The notes: generated from the sequence alone by a model not told the origin. Positions 9,860-18,614 are shown, numbered from the stretch's first letter. The stretch: 64,000 bases of DNA from Amycolatopsis camponoti (GCF_902497555.1 NZ_CABVGP010000001.1:434001-498000); one strand, 5' to 3'. Numbers and translations: made by a program.

Positions 9860-9904
9860 CCTGACGCCACTTCGGGGGAACTCTCGTTGTGGCGTCAGGG
9901 TTTT
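9860..9904 (+). terminator. Rho-independent terminator after mfd
   Basis: CCTGACGCCAC (9860-9870) and GTGGCGTCAGG (9889-9899) form a perfect 11-bp stem with an 18-nt loop, followed by GTTTT. It begins 14 bp after the mfd stop codon. Confidence 0.75.
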
Positions 9905-9931
9905 CGCGGCCGGTGCTTCTAGGTTCGCCGC

Positions 9932-10747
9932 ATGAACATCCGTAGCAGGCAGCTCGGCGAACGGCTGCTCCAGCGCATGGCGGAGAAGCACTGGGGTGTC
10001 CGCGAGATGTCGCGGAAGCTGGAGATGAGTGCGCAGTGGGTCTCGTCGGTGACGCGAGGGCTGACGAGGCCCGACCCTGCCCGCCTGGCGCGGTTCCTGA
10101 CGACGCTGGAGATCAGGGGAGCGGAATACCGCGAACTGATGGCCATGGCCGACGAAATGCGCAAGCCCGGCTTACTTGAACGCTCCGAGATTCTGCAGAC
10201 GCTGATCAGCCACGAAGAACACGCGACCACGATCTCGGCCTTCCAGTCGAGCGTTGTCCCGGGACTGCTGCAAACGGGCGACTACGCCCGCAACCTTGCG
10301 ATCGAAATGGGCGCTCCGGCGGAGCCCGACAGAGTCGATGAGCACGTGTTCGCCCGGCTCTCGCGCCAGTCGGTTCTCGCAAGGCCGCTGGTGCGGTTCC
10401 GGTTCTTCCTGCACGAGTTCGTGCTCCGCCTCCCAGTCGGCGGCGCAGGTGTGATGGACGGCCAGCTCCGCCAGCTCGCGCGGATATCTTTACAGCCGAA
10501 CGCGGCGATCCGGATCGTCCCGGCGAGCCTGGGAGGACATCCGGCGTCGGCCGGGCGGTTCCTGCTGCTCGAGTCGGACTCGTTCAAGCCGGTTGTGTGC
10601 ATCGAAGGCGAGGCAACATCGATGTACCTCGAGGAGCCCCACGAGATCAACGCCTATCGGAGAGTGCTGAGTGGCTTGGATTCAAGGGCCCTCGGTGAGG
10701 AAGACTCGCGAGAGTTCATCGCCAGCCTGCTCAGCCGACTTCGCTGA
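9932..10747 (+). CDS. XRE/DUF5753 (Scr1-type) transcriptional regulator, orphan
   Basis: A 271-residue protein with an N-terminal helix-turn-helix (about 5-65, REMSRKLEMSAQWVSSVTRGLTRP) and a DUF5753 domain (about 95-265) containing the family hallmarks SFQSSVVPGLLQTGDYAR and FLLLESD. Such proteins are usually paired with a small DUF397 gene, in an arrangement likened to antitoxin-toxin pairs in actinomycetes. Here no DUF397 frame follows; the next gene is convergent and overlaps by 17 bp. The gene contains a TTA leucine codon at 10172-10174, rare in such genomes. Regulatory targets unknown. Confidence 0.9.
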   Translation: MNIRSRQLGERLLQRMAEKHWGVREMSRKLEMSAQWVSSVTRGLTRPDPARLARFLTTLEIRGAEYRELMAMADEMRKPGLLERSEILQTLISHEEHATTISAFQSSVVPGLLQTGDYARNLAIEMGAPAEPDRVDEHVFARLSRQSVLARPLVRFRFFLHEFVLRLPVGGAGVMDGQLRQLARISLQPNAAIRIVPASLGGHPASAGRFLLLESDSFKPVVCIEGEATSMYLEEPHEINAYRRVLSGLDSRALGEEDSREFIASLLSRLR

Positions 10748-11138
10748 ACATCGGCGGCAAAGCCTCCGCCAACCCCATCTTCACCGACTCCACGGGCACC
10801 GGAACCGCCCCGGCCCCGGTCATCGGCAACGGCCGGGGCTTCCGCGGCTTCCGAGACCCCGCACCCCCACCGCGCCCGGGATAGACCAGCAACCCCCGGG
10901 CCGGATCCGGCACGGCGTCCAGCGCCGCCGTCACGACCGGCAGCGCGCGGAACGCGTCGCGGCTTTCCTCCGACTTGAACTCGATCTCCAGCACCACGCC
11001 CCAGCGGTGTTCGTGCCACACCCACTGTTCCGCGCCGTTCGTCAAAGCTGCTTCGGTGAGAGCGTCACCGCGGGCGAGCCGCCACAAGGAAGCCGTGGAC
11101 TCGCCATCGAAGACCTCGATGGTCAGCCAGTGGTCCAT
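10731..11138 (-). CDS. Hypothetical protein
   Basis: A 135-residue protein I do not recognise. The first 80 residues look globular (DHWLTIEVFDGESTASLWRL, then WVWHEHRWGVVLEIEFKSEE). A Gly/Arg/Pro-rich low-complexity stretch follows near 90-110, and the tail is weakly hydrophobic. Coding is supported by GC-rich third positions, an ATG start and a convergent neighbour. Its last 17 bases overlap the end of the DUF5753 regulator on the opposite strand. No signal peptide or membrane segment is visible. Confidence 0.6.
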   Translation of the reverse strand: MDHWLTIEVFDGESTASLWRLARGDALTEAALTNGAEQWVWHEHRWGVVLEIEFKSEESRDAFRALPVVTAALDAVPDPARGLLVYPGRGGGAGSRKPRKPRPLPMTGAGAVPVPVESVKMGLAEALPPMFSEVG

Positions 11139-11215
11139 GTCGTCGAGGTTACGCCCGGCGACACCGCACGGGTGTTGCGTTTCGGGTGCGATGGTGTGAG
11201 AGGGTATGGCCTGTG

Positions 11216-12250
11216 ATGCGGATCATGGGGCGCCCTCGCGCGCTGGTCGCGGTTGTTGCCGGTGCTCTTCTGCTCGCCGGGTGCGGCTCGGGCCCCAGCC
11301 AGGTCGGCGCGGCCTCGATCCTCGGTGACCAGTCGTTCGGCCTCGACCGGGTGCAGTCGATGATCGACCAGGCCGTCCGCGACCAGCCGTACGCGCAGAA
11401 GCTCGCCCGTGAGAACAAGGTCGTCCTGCTGGGCCGGGAGATCGTCCGGCAAGGGGCGCTCCACCAGCTCATCACCTACGCCGCGAAGAAGGAAAACATC
11501 GTCGCGGACCAGGCGAAGATCGCGCAGATCGCCGCGACGCTGCCGGGTGCGCCCGTCACCGACACCGGGCAGGGCGACTCGCTCGCCGTCGCGCAGATCG
11601 CCGCGAACGTGCGCGATCGCGGCGAGCGCGCCTCGGACACCTACCTGGAGCGCCAGCTCGCCGCCAAGTTCCTGCCGAAGCTCGCGGTCAGCGCCGACTA
11701 CGTCGGCTTCAGCGCCACCGCCGCGAACGACCCCGAGGCCCGGGCGCGGGCGTTCGACGTCGCGAAGCAGTTCGCCGCCGACCCGTCGAAGGTCCAGGCG
11801 GCCGTGCAGGCGGCGGGCCAGGAGCTCCAGCAGTCCCAGCAGACCGGCCAGCCCGGCCCCAACGGGTTCTCCGACGCCGGCCTCACCTCGGTCTTCGGCG
11901 CCGCCCAGTACCCCGCCCTCGCCGAGACCGTGCTGTTCGGCTCCCCGGCGAACAGCGTCGTCGCGTTCCAGCCGCGGATGCCGGCCAAGCCCGACTGGTA
12001 CGTCTTCGTCCTCCGGACCCGCGGCACCGACCAGCCGGTGCCCGCCGACGGGGAGCCGCAGAAGCCCACGGACGACCAGCTGACCGCCATCGGCACCCGC
12101 CTGCTCCAGCCCTACGTCGGGGAGAGCGGCCTGCGCATCAACCCGCGCTACGGCGTGTGGGATGCCGCGACCATGGGCGTCGTGCCGAACCTGGACGCCG
12201 CCCCGGCCCTCATCGTGCCCGTCGCGGGTCCCGGCCGTACGCAGCAGTGA
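11216..12250 (+). CDS. SurA-N-domain lipoprotein, chaperone/PPIase-like
   Basis: A 344-residue predicted lipoprotein. The signal peptide is followed by a lipobox ending ALLLAGC, with the lipidated Cys at about residue 22. The mature part starts SILGDQSFGLDRVQ and runs through SurA-N/PrsA-like helical segments, typical of extracytoplasmic folding factors. A parvulin catalytic domain is not evident, so it may act as a holdase. ATG 11216 is preferred to the ATG at 11186 because it places charged residues directly before the hydrophobic core and has GAGAGG about 10 nt upstream. The stop overlaps mazG by 4 bp, so the two are coupled. Confidence 0.82.
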   Translation: MRIMGRPRALVAVVAGALLLAGCGSGPSQVGAASILGDQSFGLDRVQSMIDQAVRDQPYAQKLARENKVVLLGREIVRQGALHQLITYAAKKENIVADQAKIAQIAATLPGAPVTDTGQGDSLAVAQIAANVRDRGERASDTYLERQLAAKFLPKLAVSADYVGFSATAANDPEARARAFDVAKQFAADPSKVQAAVQAAGQELQQSQQTGQPGPNGFSDAGLTSVFGAAQYPALAETVLFGSPANSVVAFQPRMPAKPDWYVFVLRTRGTDQPVPADGEPQKPTDDQLTAIGTRLLQPYVGESGLRINPRYGVWDAATMGVVPNLDAAPALIVPVAGPGRTQQ

Positions 12251-13179
12251 GCACGGGCGTCGTCGTAGTCGTCCGCGGGGCGACGCTGCCCGCCGCGGCG
12301 CTGAAGATCCTTCGTGACGCCACCGCGGTCTACGCGGCCACGGACCTCGACGCGAGCGTGTTCGGGGTCCCGGCCGTCACCGAGGCGCCTTCGCTGAAGG
12401 ACGTCGTGCTGCTCGCCGGGTCCCGGGACGAGCCCGCGGCGTCGCTGCTCATCGCGACCGGCGCGGAGGTCATCGAGACGCCGGCGCCGCCGCTGGTCGA
12501 GGCCGCCGAGGTGATGGACCGGCTCCGCTCGCCGGGCGGCTGCCCGTGGGACGCGGCGCAGACCCACGATTCGCTCCGGCAGTACCTGGTCGAGGAGACC
12601 TACGAGCTGCTCGACGCCATCGAGTCGGGTGACCGCGAGGCGCTGCGCGAGGAGCTCGGCGACGTCCTGCTCCAGGTGCTCTTCCACGCGCGGGTCGCGG
12701 CCGAGGACGCCGCCGACCCGTTCGGCATCGACGAGGTCGCCGCCGACCTGGTCGCGAAGCTGGTCGGCCGGCACCCGCACGTTTTCGCCGGTGCCGATTC
12801 GGTGCACACCGTCGAGCATCAGAACGTCAAGTGGGAAGAGCTGAAGCAGCAGGAAAAGCAACGCAAGTCCATTGTGGACGGTGTGGCGCTCGGCCAGCCG
12901 GCGGTGGCGCTGGCCGGCAAGCTCGGGCAGCGCTCCGGGCGCGCGGGCATCCCGCTCGACCTCTTCCCGGCCGGCACCGCGGCCGCCGCCCAGCTGTTCC
13001 GCATCGCGGCGACGGCGCGGCGCGCGGGCGTCGACCCCGAGGGCGAGCTGCGGGCGATGGCGAAGCAGTTCGCGAACGACGTCCGGGCCGCCGAACAGGC
13101 CGCGCGCGACGTGGGCCTGGAGCCGACAACCCTGGAGGCCGACGGCTGGCGGAAGTTCTGGCCGCCGCGCCCAGTGTGA
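12247..13179 (+). CDS. mazG: Nucleoside triphosphate pyrophosphohydrolase MazG
   Basis: A 310-residue actinobacterial-type MazG. A divergent N-terminal domain (about 1-85) precedes the MazG fold, where CPWDAAQTHDSL, EETYELLDAIESGD and EELGDVLLQVLFHAR supply the ExxE..ExxD metal-binding residues near 115-155. The enzyme hydrolyses non-canonical or damaged NTPs to NMP and pyrophosphate, and in some bacteria affects ppGpp levels. The GTG at 12247 overlaps the lipoprotein stop as GTGA; a longer frame only shadows the upstream gene. Only one clear catalytic MazG unit is visible, unlike the duplicated E. coli enzyme. Confidence 0.95.
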   Translation: MSTGVVVVVRGATLPAAALKILRDATAVYAATDLDASVFGVPAVTEAPSLKDVVLLAGSRDEPAASLLIATGAEVIETPAPPLVEAAEVMDRLRSPGGCPWDAAQTHDSLRQYLVEETYELLDAIESGDREALREELGDVLLQVLFHARVAAEDAADPFGIDEVAADLVAKLVGRHPHVFAGADSVHTVEHQNVKWEELKQQEKQRKSIVDGVALGQPAVALAGKLGQRSGRAGIPLDLFPAGTAAAAQLFRIAATARRAGVDPEGELRAMAKQFANDVRAAEQAARDVGLEPTTLEADGWRKFWPPRPV

Positions 13180-13200
13180 CGCAGCACACAATCGTGTGAG

Positions 13201-13224
13201 AACCGCCGGGGCCGATCCGGCGTC
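13201..13224 (+). promoter_or_regulatory. Predicted ECF-type promoter of the sigma/ABC operon
   Basis: AACC (13201-13204, within GAGAACC) and CGTC (13221-13224) are separated by 16 bp, the classic AAC-N16-CGTC layout of ECF sigma promoters. Transcription would start a few bases before the GTG at 13234, giving a nearly leaderless message. An autoregulated sigma gene is the simplest reading. A small dyad CACAC/GTGTG at 13185-13198 lies just upstream. Confidence 0.5.
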
Positions 13225-13233
13225 TTGCCTGGT

Positions 13234-13791
13234 GTGAGGAAACTGCCACTGGAGGACGCCGACGAGGAACACCTCGTCCGGCGCACGGCCAAGGGCGACC
13301 GCGCGGCGTTCGAGGAGCTCTACCGCCGCACGTCGCCCTGGCTCCTCGTGCGCCTGCGCCGCCGGTGCGCCGACGAGCACGTCGTCGCCGAGGTCATGCA
13401 GGAGACTTACCTGGCCGTCTGGCGCGCGGCGGCGTCGTTCGCGGGGGCCGCGACCGGCGGCACCGCGGTCGGCTGGCTGTGGACCATCGCGGCGCGCCGG
13501 CTGGTCGACGCGTTCCGGCGCCGGGCGCACCACGCCGAACTGCCGTCGGAGGTGGCTCTGGACGTCGCGCCGGTGCCAGCGGCGGAGGACGTGGCCCTGG
13601 CGGCGACGATCGGTGACGAGATCGGTGACGCGCTGCGCGACCTCGCGCCCGAGCTGCGGGCGGTGCTGCAGGCGATGGTGCTCGACGGGCTGAGCGTCCG
13701 GGAGACCGCCGTCCTGCTGGGACTGCCGGAAGGAACCGTCAAGACCCGGGCTCGCCGGGCGCGGTTCGCGATGCGGGAGGCACTGTCATGA
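13234..13791 (+). CDS. ECF RNA polymerase sigma factor
   Basis: A protein of about 185 residues with sigma-70 regions 2 and 4. Region 2 runs from DRAAFEELYRRTSPWL through VMQETYLAVWRAA to WLWTIAARRLVDAFRR. Region 4 is PELRAVLQAMVLDGLSVRETAVLLGLPEGTVKTRARRARF, split here across the HTH. No extra C-terminal domain is present. GTG 13234 is favoured because it follows the predicted promoter closely; a TTG at 13225 is also possible. It overlaps the zinc-finger membrane protein gene (ATGA), its probable anti-sigma partner. Confidence 0.92.
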   Translation: MRKLPLEDADEEHLVRRTAKGDRAAFEELYRRTSPWLLVRLRRRCADEHVVAEVMQETYLAVWRAAASFAGAATGGTAVGWLWTIAARRLVDAFRRRAHHAELPSEVALDVAPVPAAEDVALAATIGDEIGDALRDLAPELRAVLQAMVLDGLSVRETAVLLGLPEGTVKTRARRARFAMREALS

Positions 13792-14609
13792 CCCATGCGT
13801 CGGACGAGCTCATCGCCGAGTACGTGGCGGGCTTCGACCTCCCGGCCGACCGGCTGTGGGGTCTCGAAGCGCACCTGGAGACGTGCCGGGGGTGCCGGGC
13901 GCGGCTCGCCGAAGTCGCGCCCGTCCAGCCGGTGGTGGACGCCGTCTGGAACCGGCTCGGCTTCGAGATCCGGCTTTCGGCCGTTCCGGCCCATGGGCCG
14001 CCGGCGCCCGAGCCGGTTCCGTACCGGCGCCGGCGGCGGTGGCTCGACACGTGGGTCACGCCGGTGATGCTGCCGTGGCTGGGGATGATCGTGCTGGTCA
14101 CGTTGCTCGCGGTGGCGTTCGACCAGATCTGGCGCTCGGCGCTGGACGTGACGGCGGTGCAGCTCTTCGCGCCGGTGCTGCCGGTGCTCGGCGTCGCGGC
14201 GTCGTGGGCGAGGGGGCTGGATCCGGCGTACGAGGTCGTCGTCGCGACCCCGCGGGCCGGGCTGTACCTCATCACGCGGCGGACGCTGGCGGTGCTCGTC
14301 GTCGTCCTGCCGGTGCTCGGGGTCGCCGGCTGGCTGACCGGTACGGCTCTGGCGCTCTGGCTGCTGCCGAGCTTGGCCTTCACCACGGGGACGCTCGCGC
14401 TGGGCGGGCTGATCGGCGTCACCCGGGCGGCGTACGCACTGATCACGGTGTGGGTCGCGGGCCTGGTGCTGCCCACGCTGGCGGCCCAGGAGCAAACGTT
14501 TGCGCTCAGTACCGGCGCGGTGCCGGTGTGGGCGGGGATCTTCGCGCTGACGACGGTGGTCGTCGCCCTGCACAAGGGCGCGTTCACCCGGCTCGGCGCG
14601 CGCAACTAG
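13788..14609 (+). CDS. zf-HC2 anti-sigma-like polytopic membrane protein
   Basis: A 273-residue protein. The N-terminus (about 1-50) carries the ZAS zinc-finger signature H-x3-C-x2-C (LEAHLETCRGC), the hallmark of zinc-binding anti-sigma factors. A basic linker (YRRRRRW) leads into six or so membrane segments from residue 90 onward. Ordinary ZAS anti-sigmas have one transmembrane helix; this polytopic half looks more like an ABC-exporter companion. It probably holds the sigma factor at the membrane and may sense the cargo or state of the transporter encoded next. Translationally coupled to the sigma gene. Confidence 0.85.
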   Translation: MTHASDELIAEYVAGFDLPADRLWGLEAHLETCRGCRARLAEVAPVQPVVDAVWNRLGFEIRLSAVPAHGPPAPEPVPYRRRRRWLDTWVTPVMLPWLGMIVLVTLLAVAFDQIWRSALDVTAVQLFAPVLPVLGVAASWARGLDPAYEVVVATPRAGLYLITRRTLAVLVVVLPVLGVAGWLTGTALALWLLPSLAFTTGTLALGGLIGVTRAAYALITVWVAGLVLPTLAAQEQTFALSTGAVPVWAGIFALTTVVVALHKGAFTRLGARN

Positions 14610-14620
14610 GGAGGACGGAC

Positions 14621-15424
14621 ATGCGTGCTGTCGGGGCCGCCGAGGTCGCGCCAACGGCCTACGCCTGGGAAATCCAGGCCGAAGGGCTGAAGGTGCGGGT
14701 CGGACGGCGGAAAATGGCCGTGGACGGGCTGGACCTGTCGCTCGGCAAGGGGGTGCACGGCCTGCTCGGGCCCAACGGCGCGGGCAAGACGACGCTGATC
14801 CGGGCGCTGGCGACGGTGCTCCGGCCCGCGTCGGGGAGCCTGTCGCTGCTCGGCGCGCCGGCCGGGGGGCACACCGGGCAGCGCGACCTGCGCCGGCGGA
14901 TCGGCTACCTGCCGCAGAACTTCGGGTTCTACAAGCGGTTCACCGCCCGGGAGTTCGTCGAGTACATGGCGTGGCTCAAGGAAGTGTCCAAAGAGGACAT
15001 CCCGGGAGCGGTGCAGCGCGCGCTCGAGCGGGTCGGGCTGGCCGACCGCGCGGACGACCGGATGAAGACGCTGTCGGGCGGCATGGTTCGGCGGGTCGGG
15101 ATCGCGCAGGCGATCGTCAACGACCCGGACATCCTGCTGCTCGACGAGCCGACCGCCGGGCTCGACCCGGCGCAGCGCGTGCGGTTCCGCGAGCTGGTGC
15201 AGGAGCTCGGCCGGGACTCGTGCGTGCTGATCTCGACGCACCTGGTCGAGGACGTGGGGACGGCGTGCTCCGACGTCGTCCTGTTCGCCGAGGGCAAGCT
15301 GGTGTTCCAGGGGACGCCGGGTGAGCTGGCCGAGGCGGGCACCGCGGAGCACGTGGGCGACAGCCCGATCGAGCGTGGTTACTCGGCGCTGCTGAAGCAC
15401 GAGCCGGGGCAGGGGGCCTGGTGA
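14621..15424 (+). CDS. ABC transporter ATP-binding protein
   Basis: A 267-residue ABC ATPase of the drug/antibiotic exporter type. Walker A is GPNGAGKTT (about 48-56), the Q-loop lies in IGYLPQNFGF, the signature is LSGGMVRRVG, Walker B is ILLLDEPTAGLD and the H-loop is ISTHLVED. A GGGAGG Shine-Dalgarno sits 5-7 nt before the ATG. It powers the membrane protein encoded next, whose start overlaps its stop. Substrate unknown; operons of sigma factor, zf-HC2 protein and ABC exporter recur in actinomycetes and are probably envelope or toxic-compound responses. Confidence 0.93.
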   Translation: MRAVGAAEVAPTAYAWEIQAEGLKVRVGRRKMAVDGLDLSLGKGVHGLLGPNGAGKTTLIRALATVLRPASGSLSLLGAPAGGHTGQRDLRRRIGYLPQNFGFYKRFTAREFVEYMAWLKEVSKEDIPGAVQRALERVGLADRADDRMKTLSGGMVRRVGIAQAIVNDPDILLLDEPTAGLDPAQRVRFRELVQELGRDSCVLISTHLVEDVGTACSDVVLFAEGKLVFQGTPGELAEAGTAEHVGDSPIERGYSALLKHEPGQGAW

Positions 15425-16773
15425 TGATCCTGCGCATCGAACTGCGGCGCTCGATCGCGCCCTGGGCCGGGCTGGCGCTGCTCGTGGTGGCGCTCGGCTT
15501 CCTGTTCCTGCTGTCCGGGCCGTGGTGGAAGGTGCCCGCGCCGTGGACGGGCAACACGACGACCACCGTGCTGTGGCTGCGGTTCCTGCTGGTGTTCCTG
15601 TGGCCGATCACCGTCGGCGCCGGGGCGATCCAGGGCATGCGCGACAGCCGTTCCGGGATGGTCGAGCTGCTGTCCACGACGTCGCGGCCGGGCTGGCACC
15701 GGGCGATCAGGCTGGCCGGCGCGGTGGGGGCGTTGAGCGGGCTCGGGCTCCTGCTGGTGTTCGCCGTCGGCCTGGTGGAGGTGCTCGGGCACGGCGGGTT
15801 CGTGTCGGCGAGCTTCCTGCCGGTCCTCCTGGTCGGCTTGCTCGCCGTCGTGGCGGGGAGCTGGGTGGGGCTGGCGGTCGGGCGGCTGCTGCCGCACCCG
15901 CTGACCGCGCCGGCGCTGGCCGTGCTGACACTGGCCGTGTCGGTGCTGGCCTGGGCGTCGGGCGCGTTTTCCGCGATGTACAGCCGACTCGGGTTGCTGA
16001 CGCCGGTCCTCGCGGAGCCGCGGGGTGTGCTGACGACGACCGCCGCTTCGGTAGATCTCGGACAGGCGGCGTGGTTCGCGGGCCTCGCGGCGACGGGCTT
16101 CCTGGTGCTGGCGGCGAATTCCGCGCGGGCCAGGGCCCTGGGCCTGCTGCCCGTGGTGGCCGGGGCGGCGATCGCGCTACCGGTCTTCCCGGATTCCGAG
16201 GACGGGCTCCTGACCCCCGACAGCGTCGCCGCCCAGAGGCTCTGCGACGGCCCGATCTGCGTCAGCCGGGCGCACGAAGACAGGCTGGCCGCGTTGGCCG
16301 GGCCGGGGCGGGAGGCGCTGGCCATGCTGGCGAAGCTGCCCGGCGCGCCCACCAGGATCGAGGAGCGGACGGTGCCGGCGGCCGTCAACACCGTGCCTTC
16401 CCGTGATGCGGGTGTCGTCTACCTGGACTTCCAGACCAACGACGACCTGCGGACGGCGGACGCGAGCACGCTGCGGACGGCGGTGCTGTCCGGCACCGGG
16501 CTGCCCGCCTGCGAGCCGGCGAGCTACGGCGATCTGTCCGACCTGGGCGGTCGCGTGATCGCGGCGGCGTACTTCACCGGCGAGCTGAAGCGGCTGCCCG
16601 AGTACGGCGGCGGCTGGTTCCGCCAGTCGTCCGGCCGGATCGAGCGGGCGTGGCAGAAGTTCCACGCGCTCCCGGCGGATGAGCAGTTCTCACGGATCGT
16701 CGCGGTGCGGCAGGTTCTCCTGACCTGCCAGGGCGACCCGCTGGACACGCTGGTCCCGGGAGCGCTGCGATGA
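15421..16773 (+). CDS. ABC transporter permease
   Basis: A 450-residue membrane protein. The first 245 residues hold six or seven hydrophobic segments starting RIELRRSIAPWAGLALLVVALGFLFLL, broken here by comment only, and containing GAIQGMRDSRSGMVELLSTT, typical of ABC-2-type subunits. The last 200 residues (from about 250) are hydrophilic and probably extracytoplasmic or cytoplasmic, with a Cys-containing LCDGPICVSR segment; I cannot assign them. Either GTG 15421 or the adjacent ATG 15424 may be used; both overlap the ATPase stop. It should form the export channel with the preceding ATPase. Confidence 0.82.
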   Translation: MMILRIELRRSIAPWAGLALLVVALGFLFLLSGPWWKVPAPWTGNTTTTVLWLRFLLVFLWPITVGAGAIQGMRDSRSGMVELLSTTSRPGWHRAIRLAGAVGALSGLGLLLVFAVGLVEVLGHGGFVSASFLPVLLVGLLAVVAGSWVGLAVGRLLPHPLTAPALAVLTLAVSVLAWASGAFSAMYSRLGLLTPVLAEPRGVLTTTAASVDLGQAAWFAGLAATGFLVLAANSARARALGLLPVVAGAAIALPVFPDSEDGLLTPDSVAAQRLCDGPICVSRAHEDRLAALAGPGREALAMLAKLPGAPTRIEERTVPAAVNTVPSRDAGVVYLDFQTNDDLRTADASTLRTAVLSGTGLPACEPASYGDLSDLGGRVIAAAYFTGELKRLPEYGGGWFRQSSGRIERAWQKFHALPADEQFSRIVAVRQVLLTCQGDPLDTLVPGALR

Positions 16774-17333
16774 GGTGGGTGACGCTCTACGCGCGTTCGC
16801 GCCAGGTCCCGGCGGCGATCATCGCCCTGCTGACGGCGACGGCGGGCATGTGGTTCCTGGCGCGCGACTCGTGGTCGCCCCTGCCGGTCATGCTGACCCT
16901 GACGGCGGCGATCGCGGTGGCGGCGATCGGGCTCAGCGGCCAGGACCCGGACCTCGACCGCACGGCGGCGATCCCGTGGCCGCTCCGCCGCTTCGCGCAC
17001 CTGGCCCTGATCGGCGTGGCGGCCGGGGGAACGGTCCTGGCGGTCCAGGAACTGGGCCCGAACATTGTCGACTTATCGATCATCGCCCGTGACGCGGCGG
17101 GCCTGCTGGGCTTGGCGGGGTTGGCGGCCACGATCGTGGGCGGCCAGTTCGGCTGGACGCTCCCGCTGCTCTGGGCGGCCATAGCACCCTTCGTCCCGCA
17201 CGACGGTTCGACAACAAGCCAGATCGCAGCCTGGCTGCTCCAGCCGTCCGGCACCCCAGCAGCAACCTGGACAGCCCTGACCCTGGCGGTCACCGGCGCG
17301 GCGACGTACACCGCACGGGGCGGCCGCCGCTGA
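16770..17333 (+). CDS. Hypothetical membrane protein of the sigma/ABC operon
   Basis: A 187-residue protein with five or six hydrophobic segments (for example AAIIALLTATAGMWFLA, LALIGVAAGGTVLAVQEL, LLGLAGLAATIVGGQFG). It overlaps the preceding permease gene by 4 bp (ATGA) and is the last gene of the operon, so it is likely a second membrane subunit of the exporter. No named family is recognised. It contains a TTA leucine codon at 17073-17075. The insertion-sequence region begins 45 bp downstream. Confidence 0.72.
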   Translation: MRWVTLYARSRQVPAAIIALLTATAGMWFLARDSWSPLPVMLTLTAAIAVAAIGLSGQDPDLDRTAAIPWPLRRFAHLALIGVAAGGTVLAVQELGPNIVDLSIIARDAAGLLGLAGLAATIVGGQFGWTLPLLWAAIAPFVPHDGSTTSQIAAWLLQPSGTPAATWTALTLAVTGAATYTARGGRR

Positions 17334-17442
17334 CCCAGCCGTTCCGACGCCGACCGGAGTGATGCCCCGCCAATCACATGGGGTTGCCCCTTGGGGCCGG
17401 ACACCTTGATTCCAGACAGTGGTCTGGAGGGAGGATGTCCTG

Positions 17443-17733
17443 GTGTCTCGCAGGTCGAAGTACCCGGAGCAGTTCCGTCGTGACGCCATCGAGTTGGTGA
17501 ACTCGAGTGATCGTCCGTTGCGGCAGATCGCCCGCGAACTGGGGGTCAACCACGAGACCCTGCGGTCGTGGGTGAACGTGGCCAAGCAGGAAACTGCGGC
17601 CGGGCCGATGGTGGAGGATCCGGCGGTGACCGATGAAGTCCAGCGGTTGCGGAAGCAGGTCGCTGAGCTGCAGAAAGAGAAGGAGATCCTGCGGAAAGCG
17701 GCCGCCTATTTTGCGCGCGAGATGGATCGATGA
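17443..17733 (+). CDS. IS3-family transposase OrfA
   Basis: A 96-residue DNA-binding subunit. The helix-turn-helix occupies about 5-50 (YPEQFRRDAIELV, RQIARELGVNHETLRSWV), and a leucine-zipper-like coiled coil runs from about 65 to 90 (VQRLRKQVAELQKEKEILRK). GTG 17443 is chosen because GGAGGGAGG lies 8 nt upstream; the frame is open a further 24 bp. The stop overlaps the orfB start as ATGA, and orfB lies in the -1 frame, so a fused OrfAB may form by frameshifting as in other IS3 elements. Confidence 0.9.
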   Translation: MSRRSKYPEQFRRDAIELVNSSDRPLRQIARELGVNHETLRSWVNVAKQETAAGPMVEDPAVTDEVQRLRKQVAELQKEKEILRKAAAYFAREMDR

Positions 17734-18614
17734 TCTACCGCTACCGGTTCATCTCCGAACACCGCACCACCTTCGGTGTCCAGCGGTTGTGCCAGGTCCT
17801 CGGGCTGCGCCGGCAAGGCTTCCACGAGTGGGTCGCGGCCGAGTCAGATCGGGCCCGGCGGGCGGAGGCTGAAGTCGAACTGGTCAGGTTGATCACCAGC
17901 ATCCACGCCGAGCACCGTGGCGCCTACGGCGTTCCGCGGGTGACTGCGGAACTGCACCGCCGCGGCCACACGATCAACCACAAACGGGTGGAGCGGCTGA
18001 TGCGCGAGCACGGTCTGGCCGGGATCACCCGCCGCAAACGCCGCGTCACCACCCGGCCCGCGGCCGGCCCGGTCACCCCGGTGGGTGATCTGATCCGCCG
18101 CGACTTCACCGCCACCGCCCCAGGGACAAGGCTGGTCGGGGACATCACCTGCCTGCCCACCTTCCAAGGCTGGCTCTACCTGGCCACCGTCATCGACCTG
18201 CACACCCGCGAAATCGTCGGCCACGCCATGGCCAGCCATATGCGCACCGACCTGGTCTGCGACGCGATCGACCTCGCTGCGGCCCGCGGCCTCATCCAGC
18301 CCGATGCGGTGTTTCACACCGACCGCGGCGTCCAATACACCTCCGGCCAGTTCCGCACCGCCCTCGCCGAACACCAGATCCGGCCATCGGTCGGGCGGGT
18401 CGGGTCCTGCTACGACAACGCCGTCGCCGAAGCCTTCTTCGCCACGTTGAAGACCGAAATCGGCACCACGATCTGGCGCACCCGGGCCCAGGCCCGCCAG
18501 GACGTGTTCCGCTATCTGCGCTACTACAACCACGCAAGGTTGCACTCCACCATCGGCCAGAACACCCCGGCCGAAGCCAGAACCACCTACTACGCTCAAG
18601 CCTCAGCTGCCTAA
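17730..18614 (+). CDS. IS3-family transposase OrfB (DDE integrase core)
   Basis: A 294-residue catalytic subunit. An HTH_21-type segment (HRGAYGVPRVTAEL) is followed by the rve integrase core. The DDE residues are visible: the first Asp in LVGDITCLP, the second in FHTDRGVQYTS, and Glu in AVAEAFFATLKTE. The C-terminus carries the typical YYNHARLHSTIGQNTP motif. The frame is intact from start to stop. Nothing suggests a passenger gene. Confidence 0.93.
   Translation: MIYRYRFISEHRTTFGVQRLCQVLGLRRQGFHEWVAAESDRARRAEAEVELVRLITSIHAEHRGAYGVPRVTAELHRRGHTINHKRVERLMREHGLAGITRRKRRVTTRPAAGPVTPVGDLIRRDFTATAPGTRLVGDITCLPTFQGWLYLATVIDLHTREIVGHAMASHMRTDLVCDAIDLAAARGLIQPDAVFHTDRGVQYTSGQFRTALAEHQIRPSVGRVGSCYDNAVAEAFFATLKTEIGTTIWRTRAQARQDVFRYLRYYNHARLHSTIGQNTPAEARTTYYAQASAA

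Noticed and set aside
5608..9870. A 1420-codon minus-strand open frame opposite mfd
   Set aside because: It is a GC-bias shadow of mfd: low-complexity Arg/Val/Leu/Asp-rich product, no domain, and complete overlap with a well conserved gene.
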